Shown here: piece after piece, positions 26,130 to 38,960 of the stretch
Layout of the letters: the number at the start of each line of letters is the position of its first letter
How positions within the stretch are numbered: the first letter of the stretch is position 1
Assembly (NCBI RefSeq): GCF_016545825.1
Contig: NC_052621.1
Span: 20,796,940-20,860,939 of the forward strand
Length of the DNA stretch: 64,000 bases
Reading direction: 5' to 3'
Source: Eucalyptus grandis
Lineage: Eukaryota > Streptophyta > Magnoliopsida > Myrtales > Myrtaceae
Translations under genes and position numbers: made by a program
The notes under the pieces: generated by a model
What the model was told of the DNA's origin: nothing
What the model saw: only the letters and a program-made list of their open reading frames with translations
The model's database searches: none

Positions 26130-28150
26130 CTACAGGGATGTTGATGCAGTAGATGTCCGCTGTTTATTGCCGAGGATGATTACTATAACTGTCACATCAT
26201 CGTGATACTTCCTTCTCCGTCCCACAGGAACATTCAAGAGCTCATCAGCACTAAAACCTACAATAGGAACAAGAGCTATTCACTAGAAAAAACAGATGCT
26301 ATCACTAAATATCTGGTTCTTGTAACATCTATAGGAGTTGCCATTCCAAGTCAGACAGATGGGTCGAATTAATTAATCTTTATGCAGGTTCTGCTTTCTT
26401 TTTTCAGTGCTTAAATAGCGGAAACCAGAGGATACCGATCCAATTGGTGATCACTAGCTTGCTAACATTACCTTGCACATCCACAACATGACAGATTCAA
26501 TGAGAGAGAGAGAGAGAGAGAGAGAGAGCATCCTGGTTGCAAAGAGACATTATCTCAGAAGCAATTAACCTGCTTTTTTGGCTGCTGCTTGGACAAGCTC
26601 TTCAATGAGGTGCTTGGCAGGATCACCGACAGGATTTTGCTGGATGAAGAGATGAACAAGCCGCACAACCACATCATTACTGAAGAAGTCAAACAGCCCA
26701 TCACTTCCCAGAACAACAAAGTGATCATTCTCTGACACTCTGTGGCTCATTGTGAAGGGATGGGGATGAACATAAGGAGGGCTCCGTAAGTTCTCAATAC
26801 GGAGTATGCCCATCAACATATCATTCATTTTGCTCTGCAAGGATTAAAATAGTTTGGAACAAAATCAATTCAAATTTCATAAATATATTAGTGGATTCAA
26901 ACTTCCTCTTCAATTAGAGCACACAAACAATTGGCTACCTCTTTGAGGTAACCGACTCCAACTGCTCTAGTAACCTTTAGTTTCCCTTTCACTCTTCCAT
27001 TTACAATAGGACAAGGATCGTCAGGGTGATCCTCCAAAAGCTTCTTCTTCTCCGACTCATTATCCACAGTATGAGTTTCCGTCAGCTGAATTGTCTTCAA
27101 GGCACCATCCCGCGTGCCATCACTTGTCGCCAATATAGCCCTGCTGTCTCCTAAATTGAGAAGATAAATGTCATTCATGTGGAGAAGCACCACCAACACA
27201 CATGATCCGACAGATACCAGGTCAGGCCGGTCTTCCATTTCTCGTTCAACCATGCACAGGAAATCGCTTTCTGCTTGAGCAACAGCACCATTGAGACATT
27301 TTATCACCCCACAGCGAAAAGTGTCATGTGTGGATGCATCATCAGAAGACTGAAAAAGGTCAATTTCTCCATCCTCCATACTTGAAGTGTATGGATCAGT
27401 GGTCGAGGAAATGTCACTATTGACATTGCCATGGGTACTTTCAGAAAGTTGATGCAGTGAATTACTTTCATATGACCTATGTAGCTTCATTGTCTGCCAC
27501 TCCAGATTATGCAGAGAAGAAGCAATTCTGTTATAAAGTGTCCCAGCTAAGAAATCGGCAGCATCACGCCCATTAAATCCATCATATATTCCACAAAAAA
27601 GCCACCCATTTTCTTCTGGGCACACAGCCTGAACTCTATCCTCACCTGCAGCCCCTCCTGCCATTTGTACATCCATCGCATTAAGAAAGCTGGAGGACTC
27701 TGTTCTAGTGGGAAAACTATTAGATGGACAAAGGTTCCTCTCATTCTCGACAATCTCAGAGTCTGTTGATCCACTCCCGACCAAGGAAGCAATGCTATTA
27801 GTGAAGGACAATGATACAAGGTCCAACTGAGATAGGGAAGAAGAAGAGGGCAATCTTCTAAATGATTTTGGAGAGTCAATGCTGGGCAAGATTTCCTCTC
27901 CTATGATGCCATTACAGATTCTTGTGTTGGCTAAAGTTGCGTTGGCACTCAGAGCAGCACCAGACAAACAAGAAAAGGAGCCATTCCTCATCTTCATGGT
28001 GGAACTCCAAGTCATGACACTATCCGAATCATCAAATTCATCTTTGATGCTCATCGAGCTGGTGTAGCCAGTGGCATTGCATTGATAGCAAAAACTGACA
28101 CTTAGTTTACTTGCAGGCATGGGGACATCAATGTTTAATTGTTCCACCAT
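26130..28150 (-). CDS. Protein phosphatase 2C (PP2C40 / POL-like type)
   Basis: A Mg/Mn-dependent serine/threonine phosphatase of plant PP2C clade C, close to Arabidopsis At3g16560 (PP2C40). Exons on the minus strand are 28150-26939, 26834-26570 and 26257-26130. GT-AG splicing joins them to 534 residues ending at TAG 26130-26132. The long N-terminal region (1 to about 165) holds the family words GSFSCLSGAALS and LPSIDSPKSFRRLPSS. Metal-site motifs follow: GEDRVQAV (about 169), YDGFNG (about 189), NLGDSRAILAT, GSDGLFDFF (about 447) and YHDDVTVIV (510-518). The DG-F-NG form, in place of DGHGG, is usual in the POL-like group. The ATG at 28148-28150 is the first in frame after an upstream TAG at 28193-28195. 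Exon 3 is short and easily missed because the frame stops inside each retained intron. Expected to be nuclear or cytoplasmic; no signal peptide or membrane segment. The gene converges on the XTH gene. Confidence 0.92.
26504..26529. repeat. (GA)n microsatellite in PP2C intron 2
   Basis: About thirteen AG repeats lie inside the second intron (26258-26569) of the PP2C gene. Confidence 0.9.
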
Positions 28151-30780
28151 GTTTCTCACAGAAGAGAGATGTTGCTGATGAGTCAAATTCCTCTAGCAGG
28201 ACATGTCTGATCTCAGAGCAGTAATTCCTTCCCATGAAAGTTGACCAAAGGCAAAGTTTCAAACATTTGGATATTGACAGAAGTTGTGCCTGCAGAATTC
28301 AGAGGAAGCAAGCAAGATTTAAGGGCTTAATATAAGTGACTTGTGCTAAAGGCATCAAGACAACACTTGCTTTTGATACATGAACAAGCAAAAACGTACC
28401 GAGTGTCTTACCAAGACAAAGAGGTAATTATCAATATTAAAGGCATTTTCTGATAATCGAAGGCAAATGCCACCCGGTGCAGCTGCTTCTTACTAATTCT
28501 TCCGAATGATTAAAATTTACGTCATTCACACACCAGCAGCCAACTTAAATCAAACAATGAATATTTCTCAGGAAATAACCACGTTAATTGTTCCTTGGCT
28601 TGACCATATGTAAAGTCACCCATAAAATTTGGCACTGTTGCACATAGGTAATATGAAAATCAATTAAACAAGAAAACCATGTGTTTTGCATGCTTTGCAA
28701 GAGCATGATGACGTTTCTGTTTCATTTAATTCAGTAAAGGCATTATTGTGCAAACAAATGTTTTTCTTTTAAATCTTTATTGCATTTCCTCTTACCATAT
28801 GATTTATAATTTATTGACAGTCAAGATTAGAAACCTACTGCTGGCATTTGGAAGTCTATGTTGAAGGTAAAAGAAACCATACTTGAAGATGTAAATTTGG
28901 GAATTCGCAATTGTGAAGGCTAACCATTGAAATTTTACTGGTTTCAGATACTTCTACAGAATCTGAATTAAGAAGATTACTGCATCTATATGCTATGTCG
29001 CTAAATTGTTCCATTGAATCAGTTTATTATCATATTTTTGGAAACCAACAACAACACTAAGTATCTTTGATTTTTCCCTCAAGGCTCTAGATATCACCAA
29101 AGTGGAACATAGACATGGGTGGATTCTGACTTGAGCAATCGAGTACCGCGATTAGTTGGCTGACAAATCACTCTAGGGAAAAGTGCATTTCACTTTAACT
29201 AAAAAAGTTAATCCACCACAATGGGTATCTACGAAAAAGGTACTCAGAGAAGTAATCAAAAGTTCAACCACAAGATCTTTCACGTAGGATTCGACCAAAT
29301 ACCAGCACAGTATAAACTGGAGTTACTAGCAAAAGGACAGGAAAAAGGGGGTAATAAGGGGTGAAATTTGAAATTCTTTCTCAGTTCCCACAAGCAAATT
29401 CTATTGGGTGAACAAAGGAGTTAATCAAGATTGACTCCATCCAGATGAACTTATTCAGAGATGCCATTTTCAACTGAATAACTAAACATTCACGTCCATA
29501 TAAACCCAAGTCCAACGCGAACGCCGAGCACAAGTACAAACCTGATCGGAAAATGGTTTTGCTCTCAGTAGATGAGCCCAGGGCTGCCAATTGATTAAAG
29601 TGCCTTGGAAATCCTGGGCACGACGATAAAAAAGGAAATTAAAAAAAGGCAAAGAAGAAGACACGAAACAGAGAGAATTTTGAGGCACGCCACTCCACTA
29701 ATCAATCACTGATCACAAAGACGAAGGAAAATAAAATCACCGCTTGTTTCATTCTTTCAAAGGACTAACTGGGCCAGTGCGATTTGCAGTCCAAACATCC
29801 CCATCTGATACCAATCTCTATTCTCACCTGAACTTTCAACAACACCAAAACTTTTGATGACCAAAGAGAATGACGAATGAATTGCTGGGAAATTTATGAA
29901 CATCAGAGAGCAGAAGAGAGAGAGAGAGAGAGAGAGATTCAAATCCTCCCCCCAAAAAAAAAAAAAAAAAAATTGAAAATGGAAATCATGAACATAAGAG
30001 AAAAAGTTAAGTCATGGATGGCTGAATTTCCATAGAAGCAGACCTGAATGGTAAGATAAAAGGAATGCAAAATGTTCCATGTGGAGTAGTTTCTTTCCTT
30101 TTTTTCCCCCTTTCTTATTCTGGGTTCGAGCTAAAAGACTCCCAGAAAGCAGTTAAGTAAGAGAGGAGGCAGATTCAAACCTGAATTGTAGGATTACAGA
30201 TGTCAGAAGCGGAAACGAGGCCGGCCCACGATGGAAAGAATCATAATTTCTCTGGAATCAGCAAGAAGATCTTCAGACCGAGGGACACGAAGAGAGAGAG
30301 AGAGAGAATTACATGCAATGGAAGAATAACAAGCAGAATCCAAGGCAATTGGATGGGGAGGGGAGCTCAAAGATGGGCAGAGAGAGGAGCAGGGGACGTA
30401 TGCATAAACTAAACGAGCACGCTTTTAGAAAGAAGATGATTATAAAAAGTTCACCTCCCCCCGCAGAAAACGACAGCAACATTTTTAAGTTCGAATTGTT
30501 TAGGAAGTAAAGAGAGAGAGAGACAGGTGGGGACCAATGAGAACAGTGCGAGGAGAGATTTACGAGGCGATTCGACCTAAGAAGAGGAGAGAGAAAGAGA
30601 GAGTGTGCACGAGCGGGAGGAGAAGAGAAGAGCCAAGAAGGGGCGTTCGGCCCTTCTCTGCGCTAGGGGCCAGCCGGCCGGTCCCCATCCGAGTTTCTCT
30701 GGATCAGGTCTCCTCTGTCGCGTCGTTTCGCAGCTGAACCTTCTTCGGCATGTGAGAATGATCTGATCGACGACGACGAC
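28151..30780 (-). promoter_or_regulatory. Probable 5' leader introns and promoter of the PP2C gene
   Basis: Upstream of the PP2C ATG on the minus strand there are acceptor-like sites (CTGCTAG near 28193 and CTGAATTCTGCAG near 28290), so the 5' UTR is probably spliced. The most promoter-like sequence is the less AT-rich block 30520-30760, which on the minus strand is CT-rich (CTCTCTCTTTCTCTCTCCTC) and is followed further out by a (CGA)n repeat at 30770-30791. (GA)n tracts also occur at 29909-29937 and 30291-30307, with an A-tract at 29955-29971. Short frames at 29381-29942 are not recognised. Assignment to the PP2C gene is inferred from position. Confidence 0.4.
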
Positions 30781-32149
30781 GACGACGACGATTCGCCGTG
30801 TCGAAAACCCTTCTTTTTTTTTTTTTTTTTTTTTTTGTCGAAAACCCTCTTTTGCCTTTTGCGCTTGATCATAAGCCAGTTGACAGAAACTTTTGAGTCG
30901 TCATTGATAGTGAAGCGCCAAGAAAGCAGATGAAAGAAATTAAAAATACTAACAAATCTATATTTCCTTAAATTCAATTCACGGTACAAATTTTTTTCTG
31001 GTGGCTGAAAAATGGTACTATATTAGGCATGGGAATACAAATTTTATTACTTCTAGCTGATTTCATCTCTCAATAGTCTCTTGATTTTAAGCATAATCTC
31101 ATGGTAAAATCCTGCGTTAATATTAACAAGATGAGAGATGATTAGTGGAGGAGCCTAAAACTTGTCAATTTATAGTCCTATTTTTTTTTTTCAATTTTAG
31201 TGGTAAAACTTATCATGGTTGCCTACTTTATATTGACAGCCGCATGAGATTCAAAATATAATTTTAAAAAGTCATATATAGCATTTTTTTTTGTCAACTA
31301 GAAATCGACGAAGTTATAAAATGACTCAAGTGCATCCAACTTGCAAGTTTTAACATCTAACTTAGGAAATGAAAATGCGAGGACTTGAGTGTATTCTTAT
31401 GACAAGTTTTAGGACTTATTTGTAATTATTTTTTTTGCCAAAATATCATCATTACTTTTCTTAAATCTATTTGTTTACACTTATGCTGATATTTGAAACA
31501 AATAATTTTACTAGATGAATTATAAATATAAATATATTATTAAAATATTATTTAAAATTAAAAAATTATGAAAAAACTTATACATGAATTTACGCATTAG
31601 CATTTCAGTATTGAGAAAGTTTCAAGAGTTTTGGATTTAAAAAAAAACCAAATTGGATAACATAAGTCATTCCCACTGAATACAAACAAAATCCCATTGT
31701 GAAAATATTTGAAAATATATAGTCTAACCAAAGTCCTAAAGGAGGAGGAGGATAAACCAACCACCAATGGAGGCAAATTCCTTTTGTCTTTGCAATTGCC
31801 ACCCAATTTAGCAGCTGGATTTGCACTTCGTATCGAAACAACATCAAAACTTCACAAATTTCATGAGTAACAGGAGCAATCTTCCTTACAATGCTCTCAC
31901 CCTTCTTTAACAAAGCGTCATGAATATTCTTTGAATCAGTCTCAGTCACACAATCTTCCCAATTCATTCCTTAGAGAGCCTCAGCCTCAGCAATTTCGAC
32001 ATAGCAAAATGTCTCGAGCCCTTCCTTGGCCTACAGCACTTCCATAAGCCAACAAACCAAAGAAGTTATATTATGAATGAGAGAATAAGAGTTCAAAAGG
32101 GTGATAAGCCCATATAATTTTATCATTTACTGAATATTTTTTTAATGTG
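30781..32149. other. Intergenic DNA before the tandem array
   Basis: A T-tract lies at 30812-30837. AT-rich sequence fills 31000-31600. Apart from the frame at 31605-31967, listed separately, nothing is supported. Confidence 0.4.
31605..31967 (-). CDS. Unrecognised 120-codon open frame
   Basis: It begins at a true ATG (31965-31967). The first 60 or so residues (MNWEDCVTETDSKNIHDALL...) look protein-like, with mixed charge. From WVAIAKTKG on, the sequence becomes low-complexity and hydrophobic, as if the frame had run into an intron or junk. Upstream in other frames are words such as AKEGLETFCYVEIAEAEA, separated by stops. It may be the remnant of a gene. I do not recognise the family and do not assign a function. 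Confidence 0.2.
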   Translation of the reverse strand: MNWEDCVTETDSKNIHDALLKKGESIVRKIAPVTHEICEVLMLFRYEVQIQLLNWVAIAKTKGICLHWWLVYPPPPLGLWLDYIFSNIFTMGFCLYSVGMTYVIQFGFFLNPKLLKLSQY

Positions 32150-33097
32150 ACAAGAACAGATAGCCAATTTAGATAGAAATAGTTTATTGTATTTAAGTAA
32201 GGACAATATATGGCTGCTCAAGGGAGATTTTACTAAATTAACAAACATCAACGAAGACATATTATGACAATTTGACTAACTTATTATCAGATTTGAAATT
32301 TTGAAGCAAATTTTGCATTGTGTCACCTTGAAAGTAATTCTTTGCAAATTTTGTGATCTCGACTTTGAGGGCTTGAGTTCAACCCCACCAAAAGGATCCG
32401 ATCAAGAAATTGGAACATATTCAATTGTGAAAATAGGATCCTATCTCAATGAAAGAAAATTTGGGAACAAAATATAGTATTTGCAACATCAGAATTTTAC
32501 CTTCACAGCAGTGTTTAGACTTTGAAGTGACATCTTGAAGACTATATAGCTAAACTCTTTTATTGTCTCTACTCGAGACTCGAAGTTTAAATGAATTACT
32601 TGAGTAGGGTTAATTTACATCTTAAGCTCCACTTTCTATTCGCTTCCTTTGCTCTCCCAAACAATGCGTAATTAAGTATTTTCTCCTAATTTTTACCTCC
32701 ATCCTTCCCTTTCCTTTCCTTTCCTTTCCTTTCACTTTGCACTCCCAAACAAAGCCGTAATGTCTCTTGAAGAGTAACAAAGGTCATGTAAGAACGTCCA
32801 AAGCATGATATCATCAATTTTTAAAGCACATAAAGCATCGCTCGATAAGGACAAGAAAGAACCCTAAACCCAATATTAAAAAGAATTTCTTCTACGAGAC
32901 AAGTGGTAAAGATGCTGTTTGGAATCGAGCGAGCTTATCGCCATCTGCCAATGGAAAACGGACAAAATGCAATCGCGAGTAGAGACAGACTGCCCTAGAT
33001 AGAACCAGCTAATTAATGAAAGCTAAGTTTAATGAAAACCCCCATTTATTTTAATCATTTTCTCAGAAGAAGACAGGTCCATGCAAGATAAACCCCT

Positions 33098-33100
<3 letters not shown>

Positions 33101-33137
<37 letters not shown>
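33101..33137. repeat. (CT)n microsatellite, unit A
   Basis: About eighteen CT repeats. The same tract is present at the equivalent place in unit B (39664-39698), so it predates the duplication. Confidence 0.9.
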
Positions 33138-33140
<3 letters not shown>

Positions 33141-34026
33141 GACGATGACGAAACGCTACGTAGAATGACAGCGAGGTTTCGCATAATAAAATGGTGTTTA
33201 TAGGAGCAATAATTGGCGTATTGAAAGAGGAAAACTAAGCGATGTGGATCTTGCCCGACGTTGAGAAACCAGTGGCGTGGTCTGTTAGCTGCATCACAAC
33301 GTTTGTTTATACATGGAAAATGGAGACGGATGTGACAGAAGGGGAGAGAGAGAGTGGGCGAGAGGGAGGACTGGGTGTGGAGGGCCTCCTACGTCTCTAC
33401 ATCATTCGTTTGGGTTGCCTAAGGATTTGATGTCGGAAAATGACAGTACGCGACCAATTCCTTCAACATATTCGCGGCCGTAGCTGGTCTTGAAGGGCCA
33501 AAATCCACAGCCACCTCCATAGCCATAGCTGAATACATATACTTTTGAGAGGGTACTGTATCTTTTCTTTTCTTTTCTTTATTTTCCTTTTCGTGGTTGT
33601 GTTTCTCGTTCTTAATCATTAAGAAGCACATTCAACGCACATTATATTACGAGCTTCCTTTTCTAAAAGTACTTGAGAAGGTCGATAATATTAAAATACT
33701 AATCGAGAGTTTGAATATCTATCCCTATAAAAAAATTTCAAGTAATTTAGTTAAGAAAATTGTCAACAGAGCCATGGCAAGCAACTACGCCCATAAGAAT
33801 TGTTGTGGCCGGCATGATATCAACTTATCTTAAATGCGACTTTTGCCTTAGATCAATTTAGGTGAAAATTTTCTTTCCTAAGTCGTGTCACACGAAAAAG
33901 GGGTGATCCATCATTGCATGTGCTCATCTCTCTCTCTCTCTCTCTCTCATAAATATGTTTTATGTTATCAAATTTTCAACATTTTGTTTACAATAACATG
34001 TAGATATTTTTACATTAAGTTTGTAT

Positions 34027-34032
<6 letters not shown>

Positions 34033-34086
<54 letters not shown>
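34033..34086. repeat. (AT)n microsatellite
   Basis: About 26 AT repeats in unit A. Units B and C lack it at the aligned position, so it expanded after duplication. Confidence 0.9.
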
Positions 34087-34088
<2 letters not shown>

Positions 34089-34308
34089 AAGCATGTTAAA
34101 TACTGATGAATCACCAGTGGTGATTGAAAAATTTAAGCGTACAAATCAAGCATATTGAAGGAGTTTATTCATTAAAAAGTTTGATAAGTGGAATTGCAAA
34201 TAAATATTAGTAAAAAGACTAAATTGGTCTCAACGTGACATGATTTTGAAAAGTAGTGGGAGTTGAGTTTGGCAAAACCCTTGAGCACTGTTCTTGGTAC
34301 TATCAAGA

Positions 34309-34400
34309 GGAGAAGAAGAAGAAGAAGAAGAAGAAGAAGAAGAAGAAGAAGAAGAAGAAGAAGAAGAAGAAAAAAGAAGAAGAAGAAGAAGAAGAAGAAA
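34309..34400. repeat. (GAA)n microsatellite
   Basis: About thirty GAA/GAAGAA repeats with one interruption near 34371. The aligned positions in B (41713-41727) and C (43905-43919) hold only a few units (AGAAGAAGAAAATCAG, AGAAGAAGAAAAGGAGG), so the tract grew in A. Long polyglutamate/polylysine/polyserine frames across it are artefacts. Confidence 0.9.
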
Positions 34401-35584
34401 ATCAGTATCAAAATGGATCATCAGATGGGCCTCTTAAGTCTTGGGAGGACTTGAGTTATACTTCTAGTAGAGTGGCCCAACCCAATTTAAGATTTAACAA
34501 AGCCGGCTTGGGTTGTAAGGTCATCAAGGCGGGTTTGGGCAGGTCAGCTCTTTGCAAATGACATGGATTCTCTTTAACGTATAGTGCTCCCTTCAATGGC
34601 ATAAATAAACCTCGAGAATGGTTGAGATTTGCTGAGCAATTAAGAGAAACACACGGTAGGAATAAAAGAACTTTGCATCTTCTGAAATTCTTTGGCCCAT
34701 CTAGAATCGTGAAAATTCTCCACATAAGAACTTTTAATCCCACATACACATTCATGTATTGGTAGGCCTAGAAGCTTTCGGACAATTCTTGCTCCGAGGA
34801 GAATTTTTGTCTGAACTCAGATTTTAGAGCAAAAGTAGTGAATAATAGCCTTTAATCAAACAGACTGAAGCACTTTCTCATTTTGCAAGATAAGAATGTC
34901 CTTACAGTTGGTTTACTTGGGATTAAGTTTGAATGGGTCGTACGTGATGGTATATACATATATAAAATATACGCATATAACCATATAAGCTATACTTGCT
35001 TATGGGATTAGTCGCTTTTGGAGTAAATCCACGTACTTCTCAATTGGAGCTCATAAACTATTATAATTGATCCAAATTCTTCTTGATTTGGAGCTCATAA
35101 ATGTTGGCGGCGCATTAAACTTTGTGATTTGAAACCAAAAATAATAAAAAAGAAGATAAATCCACGCTAATGATTAGTTTAATGTAGAAACTTGACTTGA
35201 CTTTCCCAGTATAATTTGACTTTGATTTGAATTCTAATATATCTTTTTACTTGAGTTAATTTTTTTCTTCGTAGGAAACAATTGGAAGTTCTGGAATTTC
35301 ACACAAGGTGGTTACAACTTCTCTTGTGGCAATCTAAAATTAATTTATAATAAGGAGTCTCGTGTAAACTATGCGAAGTCCATACCTAAATTGACATTAC
35401 ATATTATCTATTCATACCTGGAATTCATGTAGATTGCGTGCCATGCAATTCGATTCGTACGTCATGGGACCCGCTAAAGCACGTTCTCTCTTTACCTCGG
35501 ACAACAAAAAGTGAGACACGCATCCAAAGTTTGTCCCGGAATACCTCTTCGACTTGAAGCAATAAGCCCACCCCTCTCCACTCT

Positions 35585-35718
35585 TCCCATCTCTCTCTCT
35601 CTCTCTCTCTCTCTCCATAAATGCACCTCTTCTCTCACTCCTTTCAGCTTAAAAAGGACAGAACCCAAGACACTCCGGAACAGAAATTTGCTGAACCTGT
35701 GAAACTTGCGCAGATATC
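35585..35718 (+). promoter_or_regulatory. Core promoter and leader of DUF247 copy A
   Basis: A (CT)n tract (35591-35615) is followed by CATAAATGCACCTCTTCTCTCACTCC. This aligns with CTATAAATTCACCTCTTCTCTCACTTC in copy C, so the TATA position (35616-35622) and initiator context are conserved. The leader ends GAACCTGTGAAACTTGCGCA just before the ATG. Confidence 0.65.
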
Positions 35719-37299
35719 ATGAATCCTTCACCGCCACCGCCGGACCCGAACGACACCGACTGGATCGTCCAAGTCGAGGACAGCCTCCAGCGAAAGGCCT
35801 CCAATGACCAACGGTACTGGAACAAGCGGTCCATCTACAGGGTCCGCACCTGCATCGCTGACCCCAACAGCAAGGCCTGCCAGCCGCAGGTTGTCTCCTT
35901 CGGCCCCTACCACCATGGCGAGAAGCACCTTCTTCCCATGGAGGAGCACAAGCGCCGCGCGCTTTTCGAATTCCTCAAGCGGTCCAGGAAGCCCCTCAAG
36001 CCCTTCCTCGAGTCCCTGAGGGAGGTGGCGCTGGACCTTGAGGAGAGCTACGATGCACTGGACCCCGAGTGGAAGGGGGGCGGCAGCGAGGGCATGGCGG
36101 TCCGGTTCCTGGAGCTTATGATCACTGACGGCTGCTTCATGCTTGAGATTCTCCGTGTCGCGACCCAGGAGGTGACACCACCGAATGACTATGCCGTCAA
36201 CGACCCCATCTTCAGCAACCATGGGAAGCTCCACGTAATGCCGTACATCAGGCGAGACATGCTGATGCTGGAGAATCAGCTGCCAATGCTAGTGCTGTTT
36301 CGGCTGGTGGCCGTCAAGAGTGACGGCAAGGAGGTTAGTTTCATAGATTTCACTCCATTCGTAAGAGAGGTTATTGCATGCTTGCAAACCGCCGTACTAT
36401 GTTAACCAAACCGTATAGCTTGGTGATTTCAGATGTACTCCACGTGAGATAGATTCGAGACCAACCGACAATTCCATTGTTACTTCTATCTATCGGAAAC
36501 TTCTTTTTAAACCTCTCATGCAAGTAGAATCCATACGACAACAATCTCGTATTCAGTGCAATGACTTTATACTCCAACAACGCAGGGCGACGAATTCATC
36601 AACGGGCTCATCGTCAACTTCTTCAGCTCCCCCAGCAAGGTCACTGGCAAATGCCTACACGTCCTGGACGTCTATAGGAAGAGCCTGCTGCTACATGAGG
36701 AGAAGCCGGAAAAAAAGTTCAAGAAGCAGAAGTCCAATGAGGTCTTACCCAGGCTGCGTGGGGAGACAATCCGGTCGGCCACCAGGCTCCACGAGCATGG
36801 GATCTGGTTCAGGAAGAGTGAGACCAGCAGCCTCAAGGACATCTCCTTTGCCAGAGGGGTCCTGAGGCTCCCCACGATCCAAGTGGACGACACCACGGAG
36901 TCTGTATACCTCAACCTTATCGCGTTCGAGCACTTACATGTCGGGGCTGGGAATGAGGTAACGTCCTACATCTTCCTCATGGACAAAATCATCGACAAAG
37001 AGGGGGATGTCGCACTGCTCGATGCCCAGGGCATCATCCAGAATGCCCTCGGGAGCGACAAGGCAGTCGCCGAGCTGTTCAATTCGCTGTGCAAGGAAGT
37101 GACGCTTGAACCCGAGAGTAGCCTCAATACCGTGCACAAAGAGGTCAGCGACTACTACAAGAGCACCTGGTACACGTGGATGGCTACTCTCTACCACACC
37201 TACTTCAGGAGTCCTTGGTCTATATTGTCTGTCATCGCCGCCATCCTCCTCTTCGCACTCGCTATAATTCAGACCGTATATACCATCCTCTACCCTTGA
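35719..37299 (+). CDS. DUF247 (UPF0481) membrane-anchored protein, copy A
   Basis: Plant-specific DUF247 protein of unknown biochemistry; grass members sit at self-incompatibility loci. Exon 1 is 35719-36333 and exon 2 is 36586-37299, joined in phase 0 across a GTTAGT...CGCAG intron of 252 bp. The product has 442 residues, a normal length for the family. Family hallmarks in order are IYRVRTCIADPNSKACQPQ (39-57), VSFGPYHHG (59-67), LMITDGCFMLEIL, NDPIFSNHGKL and DMLMLENQLPMLVL in exon 1, then FEHLHVGAGNEVTSYIFLMD and IDKEGDVALL in exon 2. One C-terminal membrane helix, SPWSILSVIAAILLFALAI (from about 414), anchors it. There is no signal peptide, and the N-terminus has a proline run. No frame break or missing block, so it is probably functional. 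If the intron is retained, the frame stops shortly into it. A large antisense frame over exon 1 is a by-product of the GC-rich codons. Confidence 0.92.
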
Positions 37300-38960
37300 A
37301 CCCTCCGTTTGCCTCTCTCTACAATAATTTTTTTCTTCCATCTTTTGGTTTTTCTCCTGATGTTGATACTCGATGATTACCTCTTGATTGGTTGTTAATT
37401 GTTGTTATAAATGATTTTCTTCCTGTTTTCAGTCTTGTTCATTGTCTCTCTTTAAATGTTTTGAATGGTGGACGTTTGGCTGCTTATTTATCATTATCAA
37501 ATGATGATTCTCTTGCTTCAGTCTTCATGTTTGTCCACTTTGGCCAGGTAGTATGAAGGATAATCTAGTTTTAGGCAGATGAATCTTCCATCGCACCATT
37601 TTCCTCTTGATTAATATTTATTTACAAATTGCACCGAATTTAATTGAAAAACAAGTATGGCTTCAAAGTCATCTCTATTCCCCACCGGCTTCAAAATTCA
37701 AAGTCATCTATTTATTTTCCAGTCGTCAAGCAATCTGCCATTAACCAAGGGAACTTACTTTTATGCCTGAGAAAGAGAGAGATTTTGACACTTCCAATAT
37801 CCTTCCTGAAATAAAGAGAGCAAAAGATATTCACTGTTGTAGAGCTCCTATATTGATGTAAGCTAACAGAGAACTGCTAATGTACAAAGAAAAACACACA
37901 TTTATAGAAACTGCAATTCTCTAACCTTAATGAACAATACTCATATTTTCTTTATGAACTGCTGAAATAATAATGAAGCAAGCGATCCAATAAAACAGAT
38001 GAAAAGAAAGAAATAAATTGGACAAGGAATTTATGTAGTTGATTGATATAACCTACCTCCATGGGGAAAGCAACACGTTATTCCACTATGGAACACGTAA
38101 TACAATCATATTCGAACAGTCAAACACTTTCGGTGTTTCCCAACTCCTAATTACATCCAATAACTCAGTTAGTATTTAGCCTCCCACAGTTTTTAATGAA
38201 ATAATCTCTCAATCTTATAAAAAGAATAAACAAATTGTTAACACAATAATTTAAGTGGTTAAATGACTTATGTGTAATTGAAACGAAAATTTCTCTCTGC
38301 CGAGAGCTCCTACCTTTTGCTTCAGGAAAGCTCTTAAGTCTTCGACATCCTTTCTGCGTCTTTATATAATGCTGAAGAAGGCCCTCATGATTAAAATTAT
38401 AAAAACTCCACATTCTTTATCTTTCTTTGGGCACAAGCCTCCGATCATGATGCAGGTTGCAGCTTGTGAGAGTTCCCTCGATTTCCGCTGAAGGGAGTCA
38501 CGTGTGTCTAGCAAAAGGAGTCTATGCCTTCTTGCTTTTATCCTCTTGACCTGATTAATTTCCCCGAACAAGTTCATCTCCCGCCACTACAAAACTAACT
38601 CCATTATCAATAAGCAAATAGAAATTGTAGGCTCATATTACAAGTTGACCGACCATGTGTGCATGTGCGGCCATAATTCTCCATTTATTCCATTACCGTT
38701 GCAATTGTCATTAACACTAATGGGAACAACTCAGAAGTACCTCATTGACAACTTCAGAATTACATGGCCGAGCATCAAAACATCTTCATATGTCGGGTTT
38801 GGTTTGGCTCAAAATGGAGACATATTTTCAACAACTGCGATGAACAACAATTTAAAAGACAAGGTTAATTGCTTCGATAAATATTTAGGAATTGGGAGTG
38901 TCCTTGCAAAATAGCAATAGCTCAATTTTAGGCTTCCTATCATCTTCCAGTTCCAATTAA
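37300..38960. other. 3' flank of DUF247 copy A, shared with copies C and D
   Basis: Non-coding sequence aligned with 47019-48560 (unit C) and, in part, 62440-62960 (unit D). Shared words include GTTTGGCTGC, CAAATGATGAT and CTGAAATAA. No gene is supported. Confidence 0.6.

Noticed and set aside
34172..34561. Open frames of poly-Leu, poly-Ser, poly-Arg and poly-Lys on both strands
   Set aside because: They are translations of the (GAA)n microsatellite, which is short in the aligned units B and C.
35728..36234. 168-codon antisense frame over DUF247 exon 1
   Set aside because: It lies opposite a complete, motif-bearing exon, and the same shadow appears opposite copy C. GC-rich third positions explain it.
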